Shown one piece after another: positions 17,123-26,411 of a stretch of DNA of 64,000 nucleotides (position 1 is its first letter; every line of letters starts with the position of its first letter). This DNA comes from Thiodubiliella sp900128405 (GTDB lineage Bacteria; Pseudomonadota; Gammaproteobacteria; PS1; Pseudothioglobaceae). The position numbers were made by a program, and so were the translations under genes. The notes under the pieces were generated by a model. It had not been told where the DNA came from and ran no database searches. It saw only the letters and a program-made list of their open reading frames with translations. The DNA is taken from positions 186,001 to 250,000 of the forward strand of contig OY821614.1 of assembly GCA_963682085.1 (NCBI GenBank), in the 5' to 3' direction.

Positions 17123-20100
17123 TTACAAAACAACCCCGACATCTTGTTGAACCCAAAGTGCAGCATTAGCATCAGTGTTAGCACCACTATGAGTATAAAC
17201 ATCATAGGTAATACTACTTTCAGTCTCGGCACCTGATATCTTAGCAAACCCTAAGGCATTCACAGAGTCGCCACTATTGCCTAATACTTTGAGAATATTG
17301 GTGCTGGTAGAGGCATCAAACAGATCATTTAGATTGAGTATTAGAGTGTTGTTACCCGAACCAGTAATGTCTATTTTCTCAATATCTTGAATACGAGCAT
17401 TGCTGATGTTGGTTAAATCTAGGGTTAAGCCACTACCATCTAGTTCTAGCGTGTCAATGTTACCACCACCATCCACACGAGCACGGTTACCTACACTTGT
17501 TTGTGCTAATGCAGTGATGTTGCTGGCATTAATGGTAATGGTGTCGTTACCTGCACCTGCGTTGAGAACATCCGTGCCACCGTTACCTATTAGCGTGTCA
17601 TCGCCTGCACCAGCAACGAATATTTCATTACCACTGGTGCCTGTGAGGATATTGGCGTTTTTATCGCCGAGGTGATCAATGGTGTATTTTAAGTCGCCAC
17701 TAAGTTCGGTCAAATTAATAGCATTGGTGTCGGTTTTGCCAAAGATAACATAAGATTTACCTGGGTTTGCTCCATTGCTTTGCTGGGCTCCATGAGCACC
17801 AACAATCAAATCATCTAAGCCATCGCCGTTGACATCGCCTGCGGTGGAGACTGAGATGCCTCTGAAATTAAAATTAGACATGTTCTCACCGTTAATGACA
17901 AACCCCCCTGTGCCACTGGCAATAGCAGATAGCTCAATTGTTGTGTTGTCTTTTTTACCGAAGATGACATAGAATTTTCCTGCTTTTAATTTACCTCGAG
18001 CACCAACAATCAAATCATTCAAGCCATCGCCGTTAATATCGCCTGCGGTGGAGACTGAGTTGCCACTAATATCATCCACATTCTCACCGTTAATAACAAA
18101 TCCCCCTGTGCCATTGGCAATAGCAGATAGGTTAATTGCTGTGCTGTCGGTTTTACCGAAGACAACATAAGATTTACCTGCGTTTGATTTACCGTTTGGG
18201 TCGGCTTGATAAGCACCAACAATCAAATCATCCAAGCCATCGCCGTTAATATCGCCTGCACTGGAAGTTGAGAAGCCACTCCAGTCATCCACATTCTCAC
18301 CGTTAATAACAAAGCCTCCTGTGCCACTACCACTGGCAATAGCAGAGAGGTCAATTGCTGTGCTGTCTTTTTTGCCGAAGATGACATAGGATTTTCCTGC
18401 GTTTGATTTATCGCTTACATTGGCATGATGAGCACCAACAATCAAATCATCCAAGCCATCGCCGTTGATATCACCTGCGTTGGAGGCTGAGATGCCACTG
18501 TAATCATTCACTTTCTCACCATTAATAACAAACCCCCCTGTACCAAGGGCAGATAGGTTAATTACTGTGTTGTCTATTTTGCCGAAGATGACATAGGACT
18601 TTCCTGCTCTTGATTTACCGCTTGGGGAGGCTTCAATAGAACCAACAATCAAATCATCCAAGCCATCGCCGTTAACATCGCCTGCGGTGGAGACTGGAAA
18701 GCCACTCTGATCGTTCGCATTCTCACCATTAATAACAAACCCCCCTGTACCACTGGCAATAGCAGAGAGTTCAATTGCTGTGCTGTCTTTTTTGCCGAAG
18801 ATGATATAGGATTTGCCTGCTTTTGATTTACTGTCTGGGTCGGCATGTTTAGCACCAACAATCAAATCATCTAAGCCATCGCCGTTGACATCGCCTGCGT
18901 TGGAGACTGAGCTACCACTAATATCATCCAGATTCTCACCGTTAATAACAAACCCCCCTGTACCACTGGCAATAGCAGATAGGTTGATTGTTGTGCTGTC
19001 AATTTTACCGAAGATGACATAGGACTTACCTGTGTCTGATTTACCGTTTGAATCGGCTTTCCAAGCACCAACAATCAAATCATCTAAGCCATCGCCGTTG
19101 ACATCGCCTGCGGTGGAGGCTATGCCACTAGCATCACCTGCATTCTCACCGTTGATAACAAAGCCTTGTGCTAAGATTTTTACTGATACAATAATGGATT
19201 GCTCTGCCTTATTGCCTGCAACATCAGTAGCAACAATGGTAACTGTGTTGTTATGCACGGATGTTTGTATTGCTTTGTAAGTTAGTATTCCAGTGTCAGC
19301 AGTAATCGCAAATTTATCGGCATTTGTCCCTTTTATGCGATAAGTAATACCTTCATCTGCATTACCACCATTAAGGTTGGTTGCTTGAGCATCATAAACA
19401 GTAGTTGTAATAGGGGTGTCGACATCAACATTAATTGCAGTGGGTTGCAAGTTAAATATTGGGTCTGTGTTATCTACGACAATACGCAAAGTATTTTTAC
19501 CTATATCTGAGACATTACCAACTGCATCGGTTTGTTTAATCTGAATGGCATTAATCTCATAAGAGGTATTATTAGCTAGCGTAAAATTACTGCCTGTGCC
19601 GTCAACAAAGCCATTATCATCACTAATAGAATACTGCCAAGTTGCACCCACTTCTAAATCATAAGCAGTAATCAAGCTATTATTGGTAATACCATCGTTA
19701 TTTAGCAGACCTGTATCTACAAAGTCAAATATTGGTCGATCTGGTTTGACTGTGTCAATCACTGTTGTTATCGAACTTAAGCCCGTAACACCGACACCAT
19801 TGTCATTGCCAGAAAGGTTAACGATAACAGTGTAATCATCTTGGGTAAGTTTTGAAGTCCAAGTGCTATCATTGCCTAAAGTCCAAGTGTTATCACTATT
19901 AACACTTGGAAGATTGTTGCTAATTGTATGAATAGCAGTATCACCATGTTTAAAGACAATACTACTAATATTTATTGAAGTTACTGTGTCAATGGCTGCA
20001 ACTGTGCCACTTAAAGTAGTTACTGCCATCTCATTAGCATTGATTTTATTATCATCACCAATATCACTCCAAGCAATTGAAGTGGATAAAGTCTCTTCTA

Positions 20101-21211
20101 CCGATATAGTAATAAGTTGCTCTGTCTCATTGCCTGCAATATCAGTGGCAATAATAGTAACTTTATGATCACCTACTTGAGTTTGTTTGTCCTTATACCT
20201 TAATTCGCCAGTAGTACTGTTAATCGTAAATTTTTCTTTTTGAAAGCCGCTTTTTAAAGTGTAACTAACTGTATTATCATCTGTTTTTGCCGTATATATT
20301 GTTTCTGATGCATCAGTATCTTTTTCAACATTAGCAGTAGTTGAGCTAGTAAACACAGATTTTTCGGTATCTATGATAATATCTGAAGCTTCGTTAACTT
20401 TAGTTATACCTAAGGGATTGTCAGCTGCATCAAGTTTCTCAATTTGAATGGTATCAGTAGCGTAAGTACCATCCTCCAGTGTAAAACTCCCGCCTGTGCT
20501 AGACTTAAAGGTAGCACCACCATCAGTGGAATACTGCCAAGTTTCGCCTTCTTTCAAACCATCAACAGTAATCGTATTATTGTTGGTAATGCCATCGCTA
20601 TCTGATAAACCTGTATCTTTAAAGGTAAAACTTAGTTTATTATCACCATCATCATCAGCGTCATCGCCATTATCATCATCACCATCATCACCATTACCAC
20701 TACTTCCAGCAACCACAACGGCTGCAACCACAACAATGGCTACGATTCCTACATTTGAAGCGATAACATTAAGAAAACTTTGCTTATCATCTTCTGTGCT
20801 TACCGCACTAGATTCTGTAGAAACAATAGACTGCTCACCATAAAAATACACAATTTGTGTGCCATCTTCTAAAGCGAAGGACACATCAGCAACAATATGA
20901 TAAAGCCCACCATCTTCGGTGGGCAAAGAAACTAAACAAGATAAATCAGTTGCACAAACAGCAAAATAGTTGTCAAAAATAATAACACCTTCTTCTAGTG
21001 CCACTTCCAAATCATCGCCGACTTTTTTGGCAATTAGACTTGACTTTTTAGCATCAAAATCTTTAGCATTTAATTGATAAGCCGTGCCCGCTTGGACTTG
21101 AATATGTTGAACACCTTTGGTAATAAAAATAACTTCTTCATTAAGTTTATCAGCGACTTTTTGCGCTTTATTTTGTAATACCATAACTTGTTTTTGTGTT
21201 TTTACTTGCAT
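17123..21211 (-). CDS. Adhesin gene 4: type I secreted FG-GAP/Ig-like repeat protein, 1362 aa, one stalk unit
   Basis: After the prefix module, the hydrophobic stretch contains an Ile (VGIVAIVVVAAVVVAG). A long Asp/Gly/Asn linker is encoded by an ATC/ACC-rich tract around 20640-20700. The first Ig-like and cadherin-like domains end near 374. One stalk unit spans about 375-678, seven blades about 679-1159, and the tail 1160-1362. Blade 1 is two residues short (DASGIASTAG). Blade 5 is preceded by an insertion (ASGSGTGGF), and blade 6 has a shortened second loop (GARGKLKAGKFY). These marks place its propeller with those of genes 5, 7, 10 and 11. In the RTX segment Met is replaced by Thr (GNGGTDVLNAG). 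AAAGG precedes the ATG at the usual distance. Confidence 0.93.
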   Translation of the reverse strand: MQVKTQKQVMVLQNKAQKVADKLNEEVIFITKGVQHIQVQAGTAYQLNAKDFDAKKSSLIAKKVGDDLEVALEEGVIIFDNYFAVCATDLSCLVSLPTEDGGLYHIVADVSFALEDGTQIVYFYGEQSIVSTESSAVSTEDDKQSFLNVIASNVGIVAIVVVAAVVVAGSSGNGDDGDDDNGDDADDDGDNKLSFTFKDTGLSDSDGITNNNTITVDGLKEGETWQYSTDGGATFKSSTGGSFTLEDGTYATDTIQIEKLDAADNPLGITKVNEASDIIIDTEKSVFTSSTTANVEKDTDASETIYTAKTDDNTVSYTLKSGFQKEKFTINSTTGELRYKDKQTQVGDHKVTIIATDIAGNETEQLITISVEETLSTSIAWSDIGDDNKINANEMAVTTLSGTVAAIDTVTSINISSIVFKHGDTAIHTISNNLPSVNSDNTWTLGNDSTWTSKLTQDDYTVIVNLSGNDNGVGVTGLSSITTVIDTVKPDRPIFDFVDTGLLNNDGITNNSLITAYDLEVGATWQYSISDDNGFVDGTGSNFTLANNTSYEINAIQIKQTDAVGNVSDIGKNTLRIVVDNTDPIFNLQPTAINVDVDTPITTTVYDAQATNLNGGNADEGITYRIKGTNADKFAITADTGILTYKAIQTSVHNNTVTIVATDVAGNKAEQSIIVSVKILAQGFVINGENAGDASGIASTAGDVNGDGLDDLIVGAWKADSNGKSDTGKSYVIFGKIDSTTINLSAIASGTGGFVINGENLDDISGSSVSNAGDVNGDGLDDLIVGAKHADPDSKSKAGKSYIIFGKKDSTAIELSAIASGTGGFVINGENANDQSGFPVSTAGDVNGDGLDDLIVGSIEASPSGKSRAGKSYVIFGKIDNTVINLSALGTGGFVINGEKVNDYSGISASNAGDINGDGLDDLIVGAHHANVSDKSNAGKSYVIFGKKDSTAIDLSAIASGSGTGGFVINGENVDDWSGFSTSSAGDINGDGLDDLIVGAYQADPNGKSNAGKSYVVFGKTDSTAINLSAIANGTGGFVINGENVDDISGNSVSTAGDINGDGLNDLIVGARGKLKAGKFYVIFGKKDNTTIELSAIASGTGGFVINGENMSNFNFRGISVSTAGDVNGDGLDDLIVGAHGAQQSNGANPGKSYVIFGKTDTNAINLTELSGDLKYTIDHLGDKNANILTGTSGNEIFVAGAGDDTLIGNGGTDVLNAGAGNDTITINASNITALAQTSVGNRARVDGGGNIDTLELDGSGLTLDLTNISNARIQDIEKIDITGSGNNTLILNLNDLFDASTSTNILKVLGNSGDSVNALGFAKISGAETESSITYDVYTHSGANTDANAALWVQQDVGVVL

Positions 21212-21283
21212 AATTTACCTTTTTGACTTTTATTTTATTTTCCTTGCTACCCTTGTCCTGCCTAGCTTAAAGTAACAAGCGTA

Positions 21284-21317
21284 ATTATACAATACAATAT
21301 TTGTAATATCCTTATGA
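21284..21317 (-). promoter_or_regulatory. Candidate promoter of gene 4, class B leader
   Basis: The TATAAT box is at 21289-21284, 73 nt before the ATG. Upstream is TTTTTTCATAAGGATAT (minus strand) in place of the class A palindrome. Confidence 0.5.
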
Positions 21318-21420
21318 AAAAATAATTACCCCTATTCCCAAACAAGAACTTAAAACAAAGCAAAAAACTCTGTATTTAAGTCATTTTGGACGCTAATTTT
21401 TCAAAGTCAATATACCGAAT

Positions 21421-21447
21421 TTTTACCCCTTAGCTAGCGGGGTGAAA
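21421..21447. repeat. Recurrent spacer palindrome
   Basis: TTTTACCCC and GGGGTGAAA arms (one G-T pair) flank TTAGCTAGC. Confidence 0.65.
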
Positions 21448-21753
21448 TGGTAACCAAGAGCAATAATGAAGTGATTATCTAAACCACCTAAAACCTTGAT
21501 TTGTTCATACTTGTGCAGTGGAGGAGGGTGCTAGTGTCAATATAAACATTATAAGTAAGTAACTAACCTCATTAACATCGCTATCCCTATTCATGCTTTT
21601 AGCGTCAACCTAAGTGCTTTGACAGAGTCATTACCTATATTACTGCTTGCAACAATAAGCACTTGTCCTGTTTTTTAAATGTTAAATCGTATCATAATAG
21701 TTGCGCCAAAATTACAAACTTAAACTTTAAGAGGCCTTTACACATCAATACAC

Positions 21754-21774
21754 AAAACCAAAGCAACTGGTTTT
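21754..21774 (-). terminator. Candidate terminator after adhesin gene 5
   Basis: A perfect AAAACCA/TGGTTTT 7-bp stem with a 7-nt loop, ending in T residues on the minus strand. Confidence 0.45.
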
Positions 21775-21783
21775 ATTTCTTTT

Positions 21784-24700
21784 TTACAAAACAACCCCGA
21801 CATCTTGCTGAACCCAAAGCGCAGCATTAGCATCAGTGTTGGTACCACTATGAGTATAAACATCATAGGTAATACTGCCTTCAGTCTCGGCATCTGATAT
21901 CTTGGCAAACCCTAAGGCATTCACAGAGTCGCCACTATTGCCTAATACTTTGAGAATATTGGTGCTGGTAGAGGCATCCAACACATCATTTAGATTGAGT
22001 ATTAGAGTGTTGTCGCCTGAACCAGTAATGTCTATTTTCTCAATATCCTGAATGCGGATATTGCTGATATTGGTTAAATCTAGGGTTAAGCCACTGCCAT
22101 CTAGTTCTAGCGTGTCAATGTTACCACCACCATCCACACGAGCACGGTTGCCTGTGCCTGTTTGTGCTAATACAGCGATATTGCTGGCATTAATGGTAAT
22201 GGTGTCGTTACCTGCACCTGCATTGAGGACATCCATACCGCCGTTACCTATTAGCGTGTCATCGCCTGCACCAGCAACGAATATTTCATCATTGCTGTTG
22301 CCTGTGAGGGTATTGGCATTTTTATCGCCGAGATGATCAATGGCGTATTTTAAGTCACCATTAAGTTGGGTCAAATTAATGGCATTGGTGTCGGTTTTGC
22401 CAAAGATGACATAAGATTTTCCTGTTTCTGCTGTGTTTTGCTCGACTCCAAGAGCGCCAACAATCAAATCATCCAAGCCATCACCGTTGACATCGCCTGC
22501 AGTGGAGACGGTGATTTTTCTGAAAGTCACATTCTCACTATTAATGACAAACCCCCCTGTGCCACTGGCAATAGCAGATAGGTCAATTGTTGTGTTGTCT
22601 TTTTTACCGAAGATGACATAGAGTTTTCCTGCTCTGAATTCTCCTGTTGTGGATCTACCTCGAGCACCAACAATCAAATCATTCAAGCCATCGCCGTTGA
22701 CATCGCCTGCGGTGGAGACTGAGTTGCCACTAATATCATTCACATCCTCACCGTTAATAACAAACCCTCCTGTGCCACTGGCAATAGCAGATAGGTTGAT
22801 TGCTGTGCTGTCGGTTTTACCGAAGATAACATAAGATTTACCTGCGTCTGATTTACCGTTTGGGTTGGCTTGATAAGCACCAACAATCAAATCATCCAAG
22901 CCATCGCCGTTAATATCACCTGCACTGGAAACTGAGATGCCACTAATATCATTCACATTCTCACCGTTAATAACAAAGCCTCCTATGCCACTACCACTGG
23001 CAATAGCAGAGAGGTCAATTGCTGTGCTGTCTTTTTTGCCGAAGATAACATAGGATTTACCTGCGTCTGATTTACCACTTACATCGGCACGAAAAGCACC
23101 AACAATCAAATCATCCAAGCCATCGCCGTTGACATCACCTGCGTTGGAGAGTGAGACGCTACTCTGATCATTCGCATTCTCGCCGTTAATAACAAATCCC
23201 CCTGTGCCACTGGCAATAGCAGATAAGTTGATTGTTGTGCTGTCAATTTTACCGAAGATGACATAGGACTTTCCTGCTCTTGATTTAGCTTGAGTAGAAC
23301 CAACAATCAAATCATCCAAGCCATCGCCGTTAATATCGCCTGCGGTGGAGACTGGAAAGCCACTCCAGTCATGCGCATTCTCACCATTAATAACAAACCC
23401 CCCTGTGCCACTGGCAATAGCAGAGAGTTCAATTGCTGTGCTGTCTTTTTTACCAAAGATGACATAGGACTTGCCTGCATTTTCTTTACCGCTTGGATTG
23501 GCTCCATAAGCACCAACAATCAAATCATCCAAGCCATCACCGTTGACATCGCCTGCGTTGGAGACTGAATCGCCACTGTCATTATTCGCATGCTCACCAT
23601 TAATAACAAACCCCCCTGTGCCACTGGCAATAGCAGATAAGTTGATTGTTGTGCTGTCAATTTTACCGAAGATGACATAGGATTTGCCTGAGTCTGTTTT
23701 ACCATTTGAATCGGCTTTATGAGCACCAACAATCAAATCATCCAAGCCATCACCGTTGACATCGCCTGCGGTGGAGGCTATGCCACCAGCATCACCTATA
23801 TTCTCACCGTTGATAGCAAAGCCTTGTGCTAAGGTTTTTACTGATACAGTAATGGATCGCTCTGTCTCATTGCCTGCAACATCAGTAGCAACAATGGTAA
23901 CTGTGTCGCTATGCCCTAATGTTTGTATTGCTTTGTAAGTTAGTATTCCAGTGTCAGTAGTAATCGAAAATTTATCGGCATTTGTCCCTTTTATGTGATA
24001 AGTAATATCTTCATCTACGGTGCCACCACCACTAAGGTTGGTTGCTTGAGCATCATAAACAGTAGTTGCAATAGGGGCGTTAACATTAACATTAACTGCA
24101 GTAGATTGCCGTTCAAATATTGGGCCTGTGTTATCTACGACAATACGCAAAGTATTTTTACCTATATCTGAGACATTGCCAACTGCATCGGTTTGCCTAA
24201 CCTGAATGGCATTAGCCGCATAAGTAGCATTATCAGCTAGCGTAAAATTATTGCCTGTGCCGTCAACAAAGCCATTATCACCACTAATAGAATACTGCCA
24301 AGTTGCACCCACTTCTAAATTATTAACAGTAATCACGCCATTATTAGTAATGTTATCGTTATCTAATCCTGTATCTACAAAGTCAAATGTTGGTTGAGCT
24401 GGTTTGACTATGTCAACCGCTGTTGTTATCGAATTTAAACCCGTAACATTGACACCATTTCTATCACCAGAAAGGTTAACGGTAACCGTATAATCACCTT
24501 GGGTAAGTTTTGAAGTCCAAGTGTTATCATTGGCTAAAGTCCAAGTGTTATCACTATCAACACTTGGAATATTGTTACTAATTGTATGAATAGCAGTGCC
24601 ACCTTGTGTAAAGACAATACTACTAATACTTATTGAAGTTACTGTGCCAATGATTGCCACTGTGCCACTTAAAGTAGTTGCTGCCATCTCATTAGCATTG

Positions 24701-25842
24701 ATTTTATTATCATCACCAATATTATTCCAAGCAATTGAAGTAGAAAAACTAAACTCTTTTACCGATACAGTAATAAGTTGCTCTGTCTCATTGCCTGCAG
24801 TATCAGTGGCAACAATAGTAACTTTGTGATCACTTACTTGAGTTTGTTTGTCCTTATATTTTAATTCACCAGTAGTATTGTTAATCGTAAATTTTTCTTT
24901 TTGAAAGCCGCTTTTTAAAGTGTAACTAACTGTATCATCATCTGTTTCTGCCGTATATATTGTTTCTGATGCATTAGCATCTTTTTCAACATTAACAGTA
25001 GTTGAGCTAGTAAACACAGATTTTTCGGTATCTATGGTAATATCTGAAGCTTCGTTAATTTTAGTTATACCTAAAGTATTGCCATCTGCATCAAGTTTTT
25101 TAATTTGAATGGTATCAGCAGCATAAGTGCCATCGTCCAGTGTAAAACTCCCGCCTGTGCTAGAAGACTTAAAGGTAGCGCCACTATCAGTGGAATACTT
25201 CCAAGTTTCGCCTTCTTTTAAGCCATCAATAGTAATCGTATTATCGTTGGTGATGTTATCGTTTTTTGATAAGCCTGTATCTTTAAGGGAAAAACTTAGT
25301 TTATCGTTATCATCATCGCCATTACCACCACCACTACTACTACCAGCAACCACAACAGCTGCAACCACAACAGCAGCTACGATTTCTATATTTGAAGTAA
25401 CAACATCAAGAAAACTTTGATCATCCGTGCTTACCGCACTAGATTCTGTAGAAACAATAGACTGCTCACCATAAAAATACACAATTTGCGTGCCATCTTC
25501 TAAAGTAAAGGACGCATCAGCAACAATATGATAAAGCCCACCATCTTCGGTGGGTAGAGAAACTAAACAAGATAAATCAGTTGCACAAACAGCAAAATAG
25601 TTGTCAAAAATAATAACACCTTCTTCTAATGCCACTTCCAAATCATCGCCGACTTTTTTGGCAATTAGGCTTGACTTTTTAGCATCAAAATCTTTAGCAT
25701 TTAATTGATAAACCGTGCCCGCTTGGACTTGAATATGTTGAACACCTTTGGTAATAAAAATAACTTCTTCGTTGAGTTTATCAGCGACTTTTTGCGCTTT
25801 ATTTTGTAATACCATAACTTGTTTTTGTGTTTTTGCTTGCAT
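21784..25842 (-). CDS. Adhesin gene 5: type I secreted FG-GAP/Ig-like repeat protein, 1352 aa, one stalk unit
   Basis: This protein is a mosaic. From the linker through most of the single stalk unit (about 180-480) it is nearly identical to gene 3, including the unusual FSFSTSIAWNNIG start of domain a. Its propeller instead belongs with genes 4, 7, 10 and 11 (short blade 1, QSS in blade 4, ASGSGIGGF before blade 5). The linker is short (GGGNGDDDNDK). Domains: first Ig-like/cadherin-like pair to about 363, unit about 364-668, blades about 669-1149, tail 1150-1352. Blade 3 has a shortened second loop (STQAKSRAGKSY). Blade 7 is the most aberrant, with INSENVTFRKITVSTAGDV. The ATG is preceded by GAGAGGCGATT, as in gene 3. 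Confidence 0.93.
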   Translation of the reverse strand: MQAKTQKQVMVLQNKAQKVADKLNEEVIFITKGVQHIQVQAGTVYQLNAKDFDAKKSSLIAKKVGDDLEVALEEGVIIFDNYFAVCATDLSCLVSLPTEDGGLYHIVADASFTLEDGTQIVYFYGEQSIVSTESSAVSTDDQSFLDVVTSNIEIVAAVVVAAVVVAGSSSGGGNGDDDNDKLSFSLKDTGLSKNDNITNDNTITIDGLKEGETWKYSTDSGATFKSSSTGGSFTLDDGTYAADTIQIKKLDADGNTLGITKINEASDITIDTEKSVFTSSTTVNVEKDANASETIYTAETDDDTVSYTLKSGFQKEKFTINNTTGELKYKDKQTQVSDHKVTIVATDTAGNETEQLITVSVKEFSFSTSIAWNNIGDDNKINANEMAATTLSGTVAIIGTVTSISISSIVFTQGGTAIHTISNNIPSVDSDNTWTLANDNTWTSKLTQGDYTVTVNLSGDRNGVNVTGLNSITTAVDIVKPAQPTFDFVDTGLDNDNITNNGVITVNNLEVGATWQYSISGDNGFVDGTGNNFTLADNATYAANAIQVRQTDAVGNVSDIGKNTLRIVVDNTGPIFERQSTAVNVNVNAPIATTVYDAQATNLSGGGTVDEDITYHIKGTNADKFSITTDTGILTYKAIQTLGHSDTVTIVATDVAGNETERSITVSVKTLAQGFAINGENIGDAGGIASTAGDVNGDGLDDLIVGAHKADSNGKTDSGKSYVIFGKIDSTTINLSAIASGTGGFVINGEHANNDSGDSVSNAGDVNGDGLDDLIVGAYGANPSGKENAGKSYVIFGKKDSTAIELSAIASGTGGFVINGENAHDWSGFPVSTAGDINGDGLDDLIVGSTQAKSRAGKSYVIFGKIDSTTINLSAIASGTGGFVINGENANDQSSVSLSNAGDVNGDGLDDLIVGAFRADVSGKSDAGKSYVIFGKKDSTAIDLSAIASGSGIGGFVINGENVNDISGISVSSAGDINGDGLDDLIVGAYQANPNGKSDAGKSYVIFGKTDSTAINLSAIASGTGGFVINGEDVNDISGNSVSTAGDVNGDGLNDLIVGARGRSTTGEFRAGKLYVIFGKKDNTTIDLSAIASGTGGFVINSENVTFRKITVSTAGDVNGDGLDDLIVGALGVEQNTAETGKSYVIFGKTDTNAINLTQLNGDLKYAIDHLGDKNANTLTGNSNDEIFVAGAGDDTLIGNGGMDVLNAGAGNDTITINASNIAVLAQTGTGNRARVDGGGNIDTLELDGSGLTLDLTNISNIRIQDIEKIDITGSGDNTLILNLNDVLDASTSTNILKVLGNSGDSVNALGFAKISDAETEGSITYDVYTHSGTNTDANAALWVQQDVGVVL

Positions 25843-25918
25843 AATCGCCTCTCTTGATTTTGATTTAATTTTTCTTTCTACCCTTGTATTAACTTAGAAA
25901 AATAGAGTAAAAAGCACG

Positions 25919-25952
25919 ATTATACAATAGAATGTTTGTAACATTTTCATGA
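25919..25952 (-). promoter_or_regulatory. Candidate promoter of gene 5, class A leader
   Basis: The TATAAT box is at 25924-25919, 77 nt before the ATG. The upstream palindrome TTTTCATGAAAA is intact. Confidence 0.5.
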
Positions 25953-26055
25953 AAAAATAATTATATTCATTCCCAAACAAGAACTTAAAATAAAGTAAAA
26001 AAGCTCTATATTTAAGTCATTTTGGACGCTAATTTTTCAAAGTCAATATACCGAA

Positions 26056-26084
26056 TTTTCACCCTTTGGCTAGCGGGGTGAAAT
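26056..26084. repeat. Recurrent spacer palindrome
   Basis: TTTTCACCC and GGGGTGAAA arms flank TTTGGCTAGC; one C of the arm has become T. Confidence 0.6.
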
Positions 26085-26381
26085 GGTAACTAAGAGCAAT
26101 AATAAAGTGATTATCTAAACCACCTCTTGATTTGTTCATACTTGTGCAGTGGAGGAGGGTGCTAGTGTCAATATAAACATCATAAGTAAGTAACCCCATT
26201 AACATTGCTATCCCTATTCATGCTTTTAGCGTCAACCTAAGTGCTTTGACAGAGTCATCACCTGCATTACTGCTTGCAATAATAAACGCTTGTCCTATTT
26301 TTTTAAATGTTAAATCGTATCATAATAGTTGCACCAAAATTACAAACTTAAACTTTAAGAGACCTTTACACATCAATACAC

Positions 26382-26402
26382 AAAACCAAAGCAACTGGTT
26401 TT
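26382..26402 (-). terminator. Candidate terminator after adhesin gene 6
   Basis: A perfect AAAACCA/TGGTTTT 7-bp stem with a 7-nt loop lies ten bases beyond the stop codon. Confidence 0.45.
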
Positions 26403-26411
26403 ATTTCTTTT

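Larger units (their letters stand above)
21212..21783. other. Long spacer between genes 5 and 4
   Basis: It contains the gene 4 leader, the conserved GGACGCTAATTTTTCAAAG block, a palindrome copy (21421-21447), a fossil C-terminus disrupted by an insertion (about 21505-21548, VYIDTS and STAQV in different frames), the GGCGCAACTATTATGATACG block (minus strand) and the stop-proximal hairpin of gene 5. It has no intact gene. Confidence 0.6.
25843..26411. other. Long spacer between genes 6 and 5
   Basis: It carries the gene 5 leader, the conserved GGACGCTAATTTTTCAAAG block, a palindrome copy, a fossil C-terminus with the same disruption as in the previous spacer (about 26132-26184, DVYIDTS then STAQV), and the hairpin of gene 6. 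It has no intact gene. Confidence 0.6.
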
